Shown: piece after piece, positions 34,640-44,141 of the stretch | How the letters are laid out: the number at the start of each line of letters is the position of its first letter | How positions within the stretch are numbered: position 1 is the stretch's first letter | DNA from: Hyphomicrobiales bacterium | Lineage (GTDB): Bacteria > Pseudomonadota > Alphaproteobacteria > Rhizobiales > Beijerinckiaceae | Direction: 5' to 3' | Length of the DNA: 47,790 bases | Assembly (NCBI GenBank): GCA_027483505.1 | Contig: JAIXUP010000057.1 | Location: 1 to 47,790, forward strand | Notes under the pieces: model-generated | The model's input: the letters and a program-made list of their open reading frames with translations, nothing else | What the model was told of the DNA's origin: nothing | Database searches by the model: none | Program-made: the position numbers and the translations under genes

Positions 34640-34836
34640 GGGAAGGGGCTCCGTTTGAGGGATGAAAGGTGGATCCGGCGTGCCCAGGGCGACTGGCCGG
34701 ATCATGACAAGGATTGACCTAAAGCATCCTGCCCGAAAGGGGAAACAGCTTTTGCGGCCTCCGGTTCCATTGGGCGGCGGCTGGCGGTTCCTTCACGCCA
34801 AGGTGAACGCGCGCGAGGCTCGCCGGCGGAGCAGCC

Positions 34837-35688
34837 TCAGGGCTTTGCCCCGATGGCCTCGATCTCGAAGCGGATCTCGCTCGAGGTCGGTGCGCCGGTG
34901 ATGGTCAGCACCACTGGAATCAGCCCGATCATGTTCTTCGGCCTGTCTTCGATCGGAATGCGCATGCTGATTTTGTCGGCCTCGACCTGAGTCACAACCG
35001 GGGTCCCGAACAGCCAGCCCTCCGGCCCTTCCAGAAACACATCGTTGATGGCGCCGCCCGGCGATATGCCAAGCACGACATCCACCGCCTTGCGGCCCTT
35101 CTCGGGGATGAAGGCGGCCGAGATCAGTGCCGGCCGGTCATCCAACTTGCCGGGTTCCTTGGCGCGTGGCGTCTGGGCCCGGAACTGTTCAAGCGTGGCT
35201 GTCTGGCTGGTTTCGGCCTGCTCCGGCAGGGACAGGCTCACTTCGGCCTTGGCCGGAATGCAGATGTTGTCGCAAACGGCATAGTCGAGCTTGAGCGTTG
35301 CTCTCACGGACTTCGCAATGTCGGCCGCGCGGATAATGGCCGGAAAGATGACGCGGTCCTTGTAGCCGATTGTGGTGACGCCGCCATCCAGGAAGCGCTT
35401 GGGCGACGGCCAGCGGATCGCCACCGATCCGAGATTGTCCGACCCGGACCAGTCGAACATCGGCGGCACACCGGCATCGCCGGGAACGCGCCAGTAGGTC
35501 TTGAAGCCGGTTTTCATCCTGATCTCGACGCCGACGCGATAGGCGCCATCTGCGCTGCGGCCACCCGCGATGAGGCGGACTTCCGAATGACTGGCGCTCG
35601 ACCAGTCCGAGACAGCCCTGTCCGGCTGCGCCGCGGCGGGCAGCGCAGAGACGATCAAGCCTAGCAACAGGGCAGCGCGAAAAACCAT
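34837..35688 (-). CDS. Periplasmic DsbD N-terminal-like domain protein
   Basis: Protein of 283 aa. A signal peptide covers residues 1-20 (MVFRAALLLGLIVSALPAAA). The mature part resembles the DsbD alpha domain, with KTGFKTYWRVPGDAGVPPMFDWSGSDN and the redox pair in YAVCDNICIPAKAEVSL (Cys-Asp-Asn-Ile-Cys). DsbD-alpha passes electrons to periplasmic disulfide isomerases; here it stands alone, without the membrane or thioredoxin domains. It may serve cytochrome c or copper-enzyme biogenesis, but that is inference. Divergent from yqgE. Confidence 0.85.
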   Translation of the reverse strand: MVFRAALLLGLIVSALPAAAQPDRAVSDWSSASHSEVRLIAGGRSADGAYRVGVEIRMKTGFKTYWRVPGDAGVPPMFDWSGSDNLGSVAIRWPSPKRFLDGGVTTIGYKDRVIFPAIIRAADIAKSVRATLKLDYAVCDNICIPAKAEVSLSLPEQAETSQTATLEQFRAQTPRAKEPGKLDDRPALISAAFIPEKGRKAVDVVLGISPGGAINDVFLEGPEGWLFGTPVVTQVEADKISMRIPIEDRPKNMIGLIPVVLTITGAPTSSEIRFEIEAIGAKP

Positions 35689-35842
35689 TCCAACGCCTTA
35701 TAATCGTTATTGATGTCGATTGCGAGACACCAAATGGCGCCGGCCGGCGCTGTTGCCGGAATGGTGAAGGGCCAGCGATTATTCTGCGTCGAAGCCTTCG
35801 AGGCAGGTTTCCTTCCGCCAGTCCTCGTCATAGCATGGCGGC

Positions 35843-36454
35843 ATGAAGATCAATGTCGGTGCGAGGTCGAAAGGCCGCAGCTATCTCGACGGCCAGTGTC
35901 TGATCGCCATGCCCGGCATGCGCGATGAGCGCTTCAGGCGGACAGTGGTCTATCTGTGCGCCCATTCAGACGAAGGCGCGATGGGGCTGGTGATCAACCG
36001 CAGCGCGCCGGACATGAAGCTCAGCGAGTTGCTGCTCCAGCTTGGCATCGTCGATCATGCCGACGCCATCCGCCTGCGGCCCGCCGACCAGACCGTGCAG
36101 GTTCTCAAGGGCGGGCCGGTCGAGACCGGGCGCGGCTTCGTCCTGCACTCGTCGGACTACTTCGTCGATGCGTCCACGCTGCCGATCGACGACGGCATCT
36201 GCCTCACCCACACGATCGATGTGCTGAAGGCGATCGCCCAGGGCGCCGGCCCGCGTCATGCCTTCCTGGCGCTCGGCTATGCCGGCTGGGGCGCGGGACA
36301 GCTCGAGACCGAAATCCAGGCCAATGGCTGGCTGCACTGCGATGCGGATTCCGGCCTGCTCTTCGATCTGGCGCTCGACACCAAGTACAACCGGGCCCTG
36401 TCGAAGCTGGGGGTCGATCCGGCCCGCCTGTCCAGCACCGCGGGGCACGGCTAG
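35843..36454 (+). CDS. YqgE/AlgH family protein
   Basis: Protein of 203 aa. The family signature [40 protein letters not shown] spans residues 15-54, and [22 protein letters not shown] lies near 150. It is a cytoplasmic protein of unknown biochemical function; Pseudomonas AlgH is reported to influence alginate and other gene expression. The ATG at 35843 gives the usual length. A terminator-like hairpin follows 12 nt after the stop, inside the end of the convergent GGDEF-EAL gene. Confidence 0.93.
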   Translation: MKINVGARSKGRSYLDGQCLIAMPGMRDERFRRTVVYLCAHSDEGAMGLVINRSAPDMKLSELLLQLGIVDHADAIRLRPADQTVQVLKGGPVETGRGFVLHSSDYFVDASTLPIDDGICLTHTIDVLKAIAQGAGPRHAFLALGYAGWGAGQLETEIQANGWLHCDADSGLLFDLALDTKYNRALSKLGVDPARLSSTAGHG

Positions 36455-36465
36455 CCGTCAGGCCT

Positions 36466-36485
36466 GCGGCTTCAGGCCGCTTTTT
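36466..36485 (+). terminator. Terminator-like hairpin after yqgE
   Basis: GCGGC-TTCAG-GCCGC followed by TTTTT. It lies 12 nt past the yqgE stop and overlaps the last codons of the convergent GGDEF-EAL gene. An alternative 6-bp stem, GGCCTG/CAGGCC, overlaps it. The stem is short, so it may be weak. Confidence 0.6.
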
Positions 36486-39438
36486 CGGTGGCGCCGACCA
36501 GCTTGCGCGCCTCTGCGCTCGACATGGCTTCGCCGAAGGCAAAGCCCTGCGCATACTGGGCGCCGATCTGGAACAGTTCGATCGCGTCCGACTCGCTCTC
36601 GACGCCTTCGGCCACCACTTCCATGCCCAGTTCCGCCGCCAGCGTGATGATCGAACGCAGGATCACCGGCTGCTTGCCCTTGGAAAGCTGGCGCACGAAG
36701 CTCTGGTCGATCTTGATCGTGTCGAACGGGAACCGCTCCAGATAGGCCAGCGACGAATAGCCCGTGCCGAAATCATCCAGCGAAAGCCCGGCTCCCAGCG
36801 CCCTGATCCGGGTCAGCATCTGTGCGGCGTATTCCGGGTTTTCCATGACCAGGCTTTCGGTCAGCTCCAGCTTCAGCGTGTGCGGCAGCACGCGGTTGTG
36901 CCCGAGCGCGACCTTCACGTCGTGCAGCAGGTCATGGCGCAGGAGTTGGCGGCTGGAGATGTTCACCGAGGCGAAGATCGGCGGCTCGACATCGAGCGCG
37001 GCCTGCCAGGCCGACAACTCGCGCGCCGTGCGCCCCATCACGAAGGCGCCGAGCTCGATGATGAAGCCGGTCTCCTCGGCGATCGGAATGAAGACGTGCG
37101 GGCTGATCCGCCCCTCGCGGGGATGATCCCAGCGCAGCAGGGCCTCGAAGCCGGCGATCGTCCGGTCCTCAAGCCGGACGATCGGCTGGAAATAGACCTT
37201 CATCTCGCCCTTCTCGATCGCGCGCCGCAGATCGCTTTCGAGCGCCAGCCGGTCGTTGCGATCGGTCCGCATGTTGGGCCGGAAGACCTCGATGCGGTCA
37301 CCGCCCTGGCGTTTGGCGAAGGCCATGGCGAGTTCGGCGTTCTTGAGCACGTCGTCACGCTTGGTCGTCGCGGCCCCATCATGGAACGCGATGCCGACCG
37401 ACGCCGTCAGGAACACCTCACGCTCGGCATAGGTGATCGGCGTGTTGATGGCCCGCCGGACGAGTTCGGCCAGTTTGACGACCGCATCCTGCTCGCGCTC
37501 CGAGAGGATGATCATTGCGAACTCGTCGCCCGCCAGCCGCGCCAGTGTGTCCTGCGGGCGCAGCAGCCGCGCCAGACGGCGCGCGAGGGTGAGCAGGATG
37601 GAGTCACCTGCCGACATCCCGATCGACTCGTTGACGGCCTTGAAGCGGTCCATGTCGATGGTGAGCACCGTCGGCGGCACGCCCTGGCCGAGCTTTGCCA
37701 GCCCCAGCGCCGCCTCGAGCCGGTCCTGGAAGAGCTGGCGGTTCGGAAGGCTGGTCAGGTTGTCATGCACGGCATCGTGCATCATGCGCTCCTGCGCCAG
37801 CCGCTCATCGGTGACATCGGTGACGGTGCCGACCACGCGGATGACCTCGCCGTCACTGCCCATGATCGGGCGCGCCTTGATCTGATGCCAGTGATAAGGC
37901 CCGCTTGCCGCGCGAAGGCGCACGTCAAGGTGGATGCGCCCGCGCCGGTGTTCGATCATCCCTGCCAGCGTCAGGCGCCACGAGTCGCGGTCCGACGGGT
38001 GCAGGTGATCGAGCCAGCGCGCCGCCTGGCCTTCCAGCGTGCCGCGCGGCAGGCCGAGCGACATTTCCAGCTCCGGTGAGACATGGACCTTGTCGGAGCT
38101 GACATCCCAGTCAAAGACGACATCGCCGGAGCCGGCCAGCGCCAGCGCCTTGCGTTCGGCCTCGGTGATGACGCCCGAGGCCATGCCGCCGCCTGCGATC
38201 GCGTGCTGCAGCACGGTGAAGCCGATGAGGATGACCAGCAGGACGAGCCCGCCGATCAGCGCCGGCGGCACCAGATCGCGCGTCAGTTGGCCGGAGACGG
38301 TGAAGGCCGCGGCCGTGACCCAGACGCTGAGCAGGAACCAGGTCGGGATCAGCATGATCGCACGGTCATAGCCGTGGCTGGCCAGATGCAGCACGAGCAC
38401 GAAGCCGACGGCCGCAACCGCCGCGATCGACATGCGCGCCACGCCCGAGGCAACCGGCGGGTCGAACACCGCAAGTGCGATCAGGCCGGCCAGACCGATC
38501 AGCCAGGCGGCGGTGATGTGGCCATAGCGCACATGCCAGCGCGCCAGGTTGAGATACGCGAACAGGAAGACCAGCAAGGTCGCGGCCAGTACCGCCTCCG
38601 CCCCGGCGCGATAGACCCGCTCGGCGGCCGGGGACAGGGGAAAAATGCGCTGGAAAAAGCCGAAATCAAGCCCCGCATAGGCCAGAACCGCCCAGGCAAG
38701 GGCCGCTGAAGCCGGGAAGACCACGGACCCCTTGACCACGAAGGTGATGGTTAGGAACAGCGCCACCAGTCCGGCGATGCCGATGATGATGCCCTTGTAC
38801 AGCGTCAACCCGTTGAGCTTCTGCCGGTAGGCATCGGGCTCCCACAGGTAAAGCTGCGGCAGCCGCGTCGATTGCAGTTCGGCCACGAAGGTGACGGTCG
38901 CTCCTGGGTCGAGCGTGATCAGGAAGACATCGGCTTCGGCGCTCTCCTCGCGCTCGGGCCGGACGCCCTGGCTGGCGGTCACCGCCTCGATGCGCGACGA
39001 GCCGAGGTCCGGCCAGATCACGCCCGAGCCGATCAGCCGGTGGAAGGGCGCCACCAGCAGCCGGTCGATCTGCTCATCGGAATCATTCTTGAGCGCGAAC
39101 ACGATCCAGTCCGGCCGCGATCCGGCCTCGCGGGCGCGCACCGCGATGCGCCGCACAATCCCGTCCGCGCCGGCTGCGGTCGAGATCTGGATGACGTCGC
39201 CATCGGATCGGTTGCGGGTGACGATGTTGGTGAGGTCCAGCGCCGGAACATCCACCGGAACCCGAACGGCCTCGATCGCCGTCGCCGCCTGGGCGAAGGC
39301 CAGCAGCGCGAGCACGCCGTAAAGGAGGCGCTTGGCAATGTTCAAAGGGCGCACGGGATACCGAAAACCTTGGACCTTGGACGGACTTATCGTTCTTGAT
39401 CGGATGTCAGTGGTAGCCAGACCTCGTGGCGAGGGCAA
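36472..39438 (-). CDS. 7TM-sensor PAS-GGDEF-EAL c-di-GMP protein
   Basis: Protein of up to 988 aa. A signal or first helix lies near residues 36-54 (AKRLLYGVLALLAFAQA), a periplasmic beta-rich domain about 55-205, then about seven transmembrane helices (215-415), as in 7TMR-DISM sensors. A PAS domain (430-545), GGDEF (560-715) and EAL (735-980) follow. The cyclase motif is degenerate (RLAGDEF); the EAL site (GFEALLRWDHP, SVNISSRQL, LTESLVMEN, LDDFGTGYSSL, AEGVES) looks intact, so it probably degrades c-di-GMP under control of an extracytoplasmic ligand. The start is uncertain: GTG at 39354 or TTG at 39345 would place the signal segment at the N-terminus. Confidence 0.9.
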   Translation of the reverse strand: MPSPRGLATTDIRSRTISPSKVQGFRYPVRPLNIAKRLLYGVLALLAFAQAATAIEAVRVPVDVPALDLTNIVTRNRSDGDVIQISTAAGADGIVRRIAVRAREAGSRPDWIVFALKNDSDEQIDRLLVAPFHRLIGSGVIWPDLGSSRIEAVTASQGVRPEREESAEADVFLITLDPGATVTFVAELQSTRLPQLYLWEPDAYRQKLNGLTLYKGIIIGIAGLVALFLTITFVVKGSVVFPASAALAWAVLAYAGLDFGFFQRIFPLSPAAERVYRAGAEAVLAATLLVFLFAYLNLARWHVRYGHITAAWLIGLAGLIALAVFDPPVASGVARMSIAAVAAVGFVLVLHLASHGYDRAIMLIPTWFLLSVWVTAAAFTVSGQLTRDLVPPALIGGLVLLVILIGFTVLQHAIAGGGMASGVITEAERKALALAGSGDVVFDWDVSSDKVHVSPELEMSLGLPRGTLEGQAARWLDHLHPSDRDSWRLTLAGMIEHRRGRIHLDVRLRAASGPYHWHQIKARPIMGSDGEVIRVVGTVTDVTDERLAQERMMHDAVHDNLTSLPNRQLFQDRLEAALGLAKLGQGVPPTVLTIDMDRFKAVNESIGMSAGDSILLTLARRLARLLRPQDTLARLAGDEFAMIILSEREQDAVVKLAELVRRAINTPITYAEREVFLTASVGIAFHDGAATTKRDDVLKNAELAMAFAKRQGGDRIEVFRPNMRTDRNDRLALESDLRRAIEKGEMKVYFQPIVRLEDRTIAGFEALLRWDHPREGRISPHVFIPIAEETGFIIELGAFVMGRTARELSAWQAALDVEPPIFASVNISSRQLLRHDLLHDVKVALGHNRVLPHTLKLELTESLVMENPEYAAQMLTRIRALGAGLSLDDFGTGYSSLAYLERFPFDTIKIDQSFVRQLSKGKQPVILRSIITLAAELGMEVVAEGVESESDAIELFQIGAQYAQGFAFGEAMSSAEARKLVGATEKAA

Positions 39439-39523
39439 GGCAGAGATTGGGGCGCGGGGAAGCCCTCAACCGCATTCTGTCCCCCGTGACGGGAAACTGC
39501 GCCGGGACGCCTGTGCGGGCACA

Positions 39524-40111
39524 TTACCGGCGCGGATCGGAGGCCAGCAGTGCATACAGAAGGTGATCCTCCCAACGCCCGTTGATGCACAGATATTGGC
39601 GGGCGTAGCCCTCGCGCTGAAACCCGATCCGTTCCAGCAGGGCGCGCGAACGGCCGTTGGCGGGGACGCAGGCGGCCTCGATCCGCCGCAGATGCAGGTC
39701 CTCGAAGGCGTGCTTCGCAACGGCCTTGACGGCCCGGGTCATGTAGCCCTGCCCGCCATAGGGCTCGCCAAGCCAATAGCCCATGGTGCAGGCCTGCGCC
39801 ACGCCGCGCCGCACAAGGCCGAGCGTGACCCCGCCGATCAGGGCCTGATCCTGCGTGCGGAAAATCATGAACGCATAGGCCTCGTCGGCGTCGCTCTCGG
39901 TCGCCGCGCGCTTGACGCGCTGGCGGAAGGCCCTCTTGGTCAGGTCCTCGTCGCCCCACAGCGGCTCCCATGGTTCAAGAAAGGCCCGGCTCTGTTGCCG
40001 CACCGACGCCCATGCCTCGAAGTCGTCAAGCACCGGCTGGCGCAGCATCACCCCATCGCCCTTGATCTGGACGCGGGAGGTTGCATCGGAAGTGAAGCGG
40101 AAAAGCGCCAT
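39524..40111 (-). CDS. RimJ/RimL-type N-acetyltransferase
   Basis: Protein of 195 aa. The GNAT core includes GVTLGLVRRGVAQACTMGYWLGEPYGGQGYMTRAVKAVAKHAFEDLHLRRIEAACVPANGRSRALLERIGFQREG, the RimJ pattern for acetylating N-terminal alanine of a ribosomal protein. The N-terminal segment VMLRQPVLDDFEAWASVRQQSRAFLEPWEPLW is also typical. It follows the M16 peptidase gene by 23 nt on the same strand, an adjacency often seen in Hyphomicrobiales, so co-transcription with thrC and the peptidase is likely. The protein target is inferred from family only. Confidence 0.92.
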   Translation of the reverse strand: MALFRFTSDATSRVQIKGDGVMLRQPVLDDFEAWASVRQQSRAFLEPWEPLWGDEDLTKRAFRQRVKRAATESDADEAYAFMIFRTQDQALIGGVTLGLVRRGVAQACTMGYWLGEPYGGQGYMTRAVKAVAKHAFEDLHLRRIEAACVPANGRSRALLERIGFQREGYARQYLCINGRWEDHLLYALLASDPRR

Positions 40112-40134
40112 GGCGTGAATATGCTCGAGCCGCG

Positions 40135-41436
40135 CTAGTGTGCGCCGGAAGCCGTCAGATCCGCAAGCTTGAGTTCTGCAGCTTTGATCTTCGGACCGAC
40201 CATCGTCAGCGTGGGCGGCGAGGCAAGCACGCCGAGGGCCGCAGTCCTGACCTGCTCGGCGCTGACCGCATCAATCCTGGCCGAAATCTCGTGGCGCGGG
40301 ATCACCCGCCCGAAGGTGAGAACCTGCCGCGCCAGTTGTTCAAGCCGTCCGCCCGGCGTTTCGAGCGAGCCAAGCAGTCCGACTTTCATCTGCGCCCGCG
40401 CGCGCTGGACCTCGTCCTCCGAAGTGGTCTGCCCGGCATCCCTGAGGCAATGCATACAAAGGCGGACCAGTTCCGGCACGTCCTTCGGCGCGGAGGCGGC
40501 TCCGATCCCGAAGACCCCTGTGTCCGTGAAGGCCCAATGGAAGGCATCGATGGCGTAAGCCAACCCGCGCGCCTCGCGCACCTCCTGGAACAGGCGCGAG
40601 GACAGTCCGCCGCCCATCACCATGGCAAGGACCTGCAGAGGGTAGTGGTTGCCATCCGTGAACGGCTCGCCGCGAAAGCCCATGACCAGATGGCTCTGAT
40701 CGGTGCGCGCCAGACGGCGGACCTCGCCGCCGGTGTAGCGCGACCGGTGCGACAGTTTCGGGTCCGTCACAATGCCGGGCGGAAGCGGGGCGAAGGCCTT
40801 GCTGACCAGATCCACCAGCCTGCCGTGATCGACAGCGCCGGCCGCGGCGAACACCATCCGCCCGCCGGTATAGTGCTGGGCCAGATAGCGCCGGATCGCG
40901 TTGGCGTCGAAGTTGGCAAGGGTCTCGGGCGTGCCGAGAATGGCTCGTCCGAGCGGCTGCCCGTCAAACACCCGCGCCATGAACAGGTCGTAGACCAGGT
41001 CGTCGGGCGTGTCCTCGACCGCTGCGATCTCCTGCAGGATCACGCCCTTCTCGCGCGCCAGCTCATCATCGGCGAAGCTGGAGTTGAGCAGGATGTCGGC
41101 GAGGATATCGACCGCCAGCGGCAGATCCTCCTCGAGCGAGCGCGCCGTGTAGCAGGTGTACTCGATGCTGGTGGCGGCGTTGATGTCGCCGCCCACCGCT
41201 TCGATCTGCTCGGCGATCTGGCGGGCGCTGCGCGTTGCCGTCCCCTTGAAGGCCATGTGTTCCAGAAGATGGGCGAGGCCATGCTGGTCATCGGCCTCGT
41301 CGCGCGAGCCTGCGCTGATCCAGACCCCGAGGGTCACGGTCGCGGCATGGTTCATGCGCTCGGAGACGATGCGAAGGCCGTTCGGCAGCGTGGTGATGGC
41401 GACATCCTGGTCGCCCGGCATGATCAACGCGTTCAA
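40135..41436 (-). CDS. M16 family zinc peptidase (processing-peptidase-like)
   Basis: Protein of 433 aa with two M16 repeats. The inverted zinc motif HLLEH (His56, Glu59, His60 in GLAHLLEHMAFKGT) and the third ligand Glu136 in ILQEIAAVED are intact, so it should be active. It is the bacterial relative of the mitochondrial processing peptidase beta subunit, which also descends from alphaproteobacteria. No signal peptide, so cytoplasmic; the substrate is unknown. Its start overlaps the thrC stop by 4 nt (ATGA), giving translational coupling. Confidence 0.95.
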   Translation of the reverse strand: MNALIMPGDQDVAITTLPNGLRIVSERMNHAATVTLGVWISAGSRDEADDQHGLAHLLEHMAFKGTATRSARQIAEQIEAVGGDINAATSIEYTCYTARSLEEDLPLAVDILADILLNSSFADDELAREKGVILQEIAAVEDTPDDLVYDLFMARVFDGQPLGRAILGTPETLANFDANAIRRYLAQHYTGGRMVFAAAGAVDHGRLVDLVSKAFAPLPPGIVTDPKLSHRSRYTGGEVRRLARTDQSHLVMGFRGEPFTDGNHYPLQVLAMVMGGGLSSRLFQEVREARGLAYAIDAFHWAFTDTGVFGIGAASAPKDVPELVRLCMHCLRDAGQTTSEDEVQRARAQMKVGLLGSLETPGGRLEQLARQVLTFGRVIPRHEISARIDAVSAEQVRTAALGVLASPPTLTMVGPKIKAAELKLADLTASGAH

Positions 41437-42848
41437 GCTGCGGCCCCTCGCACCGCGCGTGCATGGCCGGCGATGAACCGTTCGACGTCGGCAAGCGCAT
41501 TGGGCAGGCGGGCGAAGCGTTCCTTGCGCTCCATCAGGTCGCTCAGATGCGCGGGCAAGGCCGGGGTCACGCCGGATGCCGCCTTGACCGCAACCGGGAA
41601 CTTCGCCGGATGGGCCGTGCCTAGCACGACGACCGGCGTCGCCGGATCGGCTTTCAGGCTGTGCCGCGCCGCCTCGACCCCGATGGCCGTGTGCGGGTCC
41701 AAAAGGTAGCCGGCCTCGCGCCAGACCATCGCGATCTCGCGTGCCGTGGCTTCTTCGGACACCGCGGCGGCGTCGAACTCACTCCGGATGCGTTCCAGCG
41801 CAGGCCCGGCCACCTCGAAGCGCCTCGACTGCGCCAGATTGCCCATCATGCGGCGAACGGCGGCGCCGTCGCGGCCATGGGCCTCGAACAGCAGCCGCTC
41901 GAAGTTCGACGACACCTGGATGTCCATCGACGGCGAGGTGGTCGGCGTGACACCGGTGACGTGGTAGTCGCCGGACTGCAGGGTGCGCACGAGGATGTCG
42001 TTCCGGTTGGTCGCCACCATCAGGCGCCCGACCGGCAGGCCCATCTGCTTGGCGACCCAGCCCGCCAGCACATCGCCGAAATTGCCGGTGGGCACCGAAA
42101 AGCTGATCGGTCGGGCCGGGCCGCCCAGCGAGGCTGCCGCCGTGAAGTAATACACCACCTGCGCCGCGATCCGTCCCCAGTTGATCGAGTTCACGCCTGA
42201 CAGGCCGAGTTCATCGCGGAAGGCGTGATGGTTGAACATCGCCTTGACCAGCGCCTGGCAGTCATCGAAATCCCCGTCAACGGCGATGGCATGCACATTC
42301 GGCGCATCAACCGTGGTCATCTGCCGCCGCTGCACATCCGAGACGCGGCCATGCGGATACAGGATGAAGATGTCCACCTGCTTCAGTCCCTTGAAGGCTT
42401 CGACCGCAGCCCCGCCCGTGTCGCCTGATGTCGCCCCGACGATGGTTGCGCGCTGGCCGCGCTGGGTCAGCACATGGTCCATCATGCGCCCCAGAAGCTG
42501 CATGGCCACGTCCTTGAAGGCGAGCGTCGGGCCGTGGAACAACTCCTGCACGAACAGGTTGTCGCCGATCTGCACCAGCGGGCATACGGCCGGATGGCGG
42601 AAACTGGCATAGGCCTCGTCGATCATGCCGTTGAGGTCCGCAGGGGCAAATTCGCCATCCGTCAGCGCGCCCATCACCGTCTTGGCCACCGCGGCATAGG
42701 GCTGTCCAGCGAACCCGGCGATCGTTTCGGTCGTCAGGCGCGGATAGCTTTCGGGCAGGTAAAGGCCGCCGTCCCGGGCAAGGCCGGCCAGCAGGGCATC
42801 ACAGAACGACAGTTTCGGGGCTTCACCCCGTGACGAGACATGCAGCAC
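41433..42848 (-). CDS. thrC: Threonine synthase
   Basis: Protein of 471 aa, PLP-dependent; it converts O-phosphohomoserine to threonine. The PLP lysine is Lys112 in ELFHGPTLAFKDVAMQLLGRM, and the cofactor phosphate loop TIVGATSGDTGGAAVEAF is intact. The GTG at 42848 is chosen as start: AGGA lies 7 nt upstream and the product then begins VLHVSSRGEAP like other ThrC proteins; an ATG at 42926 overlapping the SURF1 stop would add 26 unrelated residues. It follows SURF1 by 77 nt and is coupled to the M16 peptidase. Confidence 0.96.
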   Translation of the reverse strand: MLHVSSRGEAPKLSFCDALLAGLARDGGLYLPESYPRLTTETIAGFAGQPYAAVAKTVMGALTDGEFAPADLNGMIDEAYASFRHPAVCPLVQIGDNLFVQELFHGPTLAFKDVAMQLLGRMMDHVLTQRGQRATIVGATSGDTGGAAVEAFKGLKQVDIFILYPHGRVSDVQRRQMTTVDAPNVHAIAVDGDFDDCQALVKAMFNHHAFRDELGLSGVNSINWGRIAAQVVYYFTAAASLGGPARPISFSVPTGNFGDVLAGWVAKQMGLPVGRLMVATNRNDILVRTLQSGDYHVTGVTPTTSPSMDIQVSSNFERLLFEAHGRDGAAVRRMMGNLAQSRRFEVAGPALERIRSEFDAAAVSEEATAREIAMVWREAGYLLDPHTAIGVEAARHSLKADPATPVVVLGTAHPAKFPVAVKAASGVTPALPAHLSDLMERKERFARLPNALADVERFIAGHARAVRGAAA

Positions 42849-42925
42849 GGATCGGTCCTGGTAGGCGTCAGGGTTTCCAGTGCTATAGGGCGCTTTTTCA
42901 GTGCACGCCAGTCTGCCGGAGCGCA

Positions 42926-43681
42926 CTAGCCGGTCTGACGGCGCAGGCTGCGGACAAACACCAGGAACACCCCGAGCAGCGTCGCGGCCAGCCCGAACCA
43001 GGTGAAGGCATATTGCAGGTGGTTGTTCGGGATGCGGGCAATCAGGTCATTGAAGTCGACGCCGACAGGCGGCGTCATGGCATCAGTGCCGCGCTCTGCC
43101 TCGACCATGAAGGGGGCGGCCGACAGGTTCAACGCAGCGGCGAGCGGAGCCGGATCACGCATGTGGAAATCGCGCCTGGCCACATCGGCAGCGGGGGTGA
43201 AGGCGTTGGGCGCTTCCGGCTTGCGCAGGATGCCGGTCAACTCCGTCCGGCCGGATGGAGGCGGCAGGCCGGCATGGCGCGCCTCGGGCGCAAAGCCGCG
43301 GTTGACCAGCACGATCCCGCCGGTGTCGAGCCGGACCGCCGTCACCAGATAACGACCAAAGCCGCCGAGCTTGCGTTCGCCCGGCTGTGGCTCCGGCATC
43401 ACCACGCGGACCGTCGCGCTGGCCTCCGGCAGCCAGGTGCCGGCAAGTCGGACCCGAGACAGGTCGGCCGCATCGAGGTCGAGCTTGCCCCACAAGGCCT
43501 CGGCCGGCAGCGCCGCCGGTGTCAGCGCCTTCTGGGCTGAAAGCCGCTCAAGGAAAGCGGCCTTCTCTGCAAGGCGCTGCAGTTGCCAGGCGCCAAGCGA
43601 GCACAGGACCATGATGCCAAGGCCGGCAAAGACGCTCAGCAGGATCAGCGATCGTCGCGGCGCGGGCATCCGCTCGGTCAC
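42926..43681 (-). CDS. SURF1 family cytochrome oxidase assembly protein
   Basis: Protein of 251 aa with two transmembrane helices, near residues 11-33 (LILLSVFAGLGIMVLCSLGAWQL) and 222-245 (YAFTWFGLAATLLGVFLVFV), flanking a periplasmic domain. Motifs LGAWQLQRLAEKAAF, VLVNRGFAP and PNNHLQYAFTWFGLA are those of SURF1, which helps insert heme a into subunit I of cytochrome c oxidase. The GTG start overlaps the DUF983 stop (GTGA), so the two are translated together. Position in the cta operon agrees with its role. Confidence 0.95.
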   Translation of the reverse strand: MTERMPAPRRSLILLSVFAGLGIMVLCSLGAWQLQRLAEKAAFLERLSAQKALTPAALPAEALWGKLDLDAADLSRVRLAGTWLPEASATVRVVMPEPQPGERKLGGFGRYLVTAVRLDTGGIVLVNRGFAPEARHAGLPPPSGRTELTGILRKPEAPNAFTPAADVARRDFHMRDPAPLAAALNLSAAPFMVEAERGTDAMTPPVGVDFNDLIARIPNNHLQYAFTWFGLAATLLGVFLVFVRSLRRQTG

Positions 43682-44034
43682 TTGAAGCGGCCCTCTCCGG
43701 CATCGCGGGCATATTGCAGGGCGATGGCGAGGCCCTTCATCGGCCTGAGCAAGCCAAGGCAGACGATGACCGTCAGCGGCAGCCAGATGACCATGTGAAC
43801 CCAGAAGGGTGGTTCATAGAGCGTTTCGAGGGCGAGGACTCCGCCCACGATCCCGAATCCCGCAATGAACATGATGATCACCGCTGGCCCGTCGGCAGAA
43901 TCGGCGAAGGCGAAGTCGAGCCCGCAGGCGGCGCAGCTTGGCTTCAGCTTGAGGAAGCCGTCGAACAGCCGGCCCTCGCCGCAGCGCGGGCAGCGGCAGG
44001 CCAGTCCGGCGGAATAGGGCGAGGGGGCTGTCAT
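43678..44034 (-). CDS. DUF983 zinc-ribbon membrane protein
   Basis: Protein of 118 aa. The N-terminus has two CxxC pairs (CRCPRCGEG with CAACGLDF), a zinc-ribbon-like unit, followed by two transmembrane helices about 51-70 and 80-98. DUF983 proteins occur beside cytochrome c oxidase genes across alphaproteobacteria, but their function is not known. ATG at 44034. A terminator separates it from ctaE upstream, so it probably depends on read-through or its own promoter in the 60-nt gap, and it is coupled to SURF1 downstream. Confidence 0.88.
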   Translation of the reverse strand: MTAPSPYSAGLACRCPRCGEGRLFDGFLKLKPSCAACGLDFAFADSADGPAVIIMFIAGFGIVGGVLALETLYEPPFWVHMVIWLPLTVIVCLGLLRPMKGLAIALQYARDAGEGRFK

Positions 44035-44094
44035 GGCGTGATCCTCAGGCAGTCCCGTCAATACGCACGAAGTAAAGCAAGCGCGATCGGAAAC

Positions 44095-44121
44095 AAAAAA
44101 GGGCGGCGCGAGCCGCCCTTT
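44095..44121 (-). terminator. Terminator after ctaE
   Basis: On the minus strand GGGCGGC-TCGC-GCCGCCC, extended by AAA/TTT and ending in TTTTTT (44100-44095). It starts 20 nt past the ctaE stop. Strong stem and T-tract; would end or attenuate cta transcription before DUF983 and SURF1. Confidence 0.9.
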
Positions 44122-44141
44122 GAACCTTGCAGCAAGGCCTG

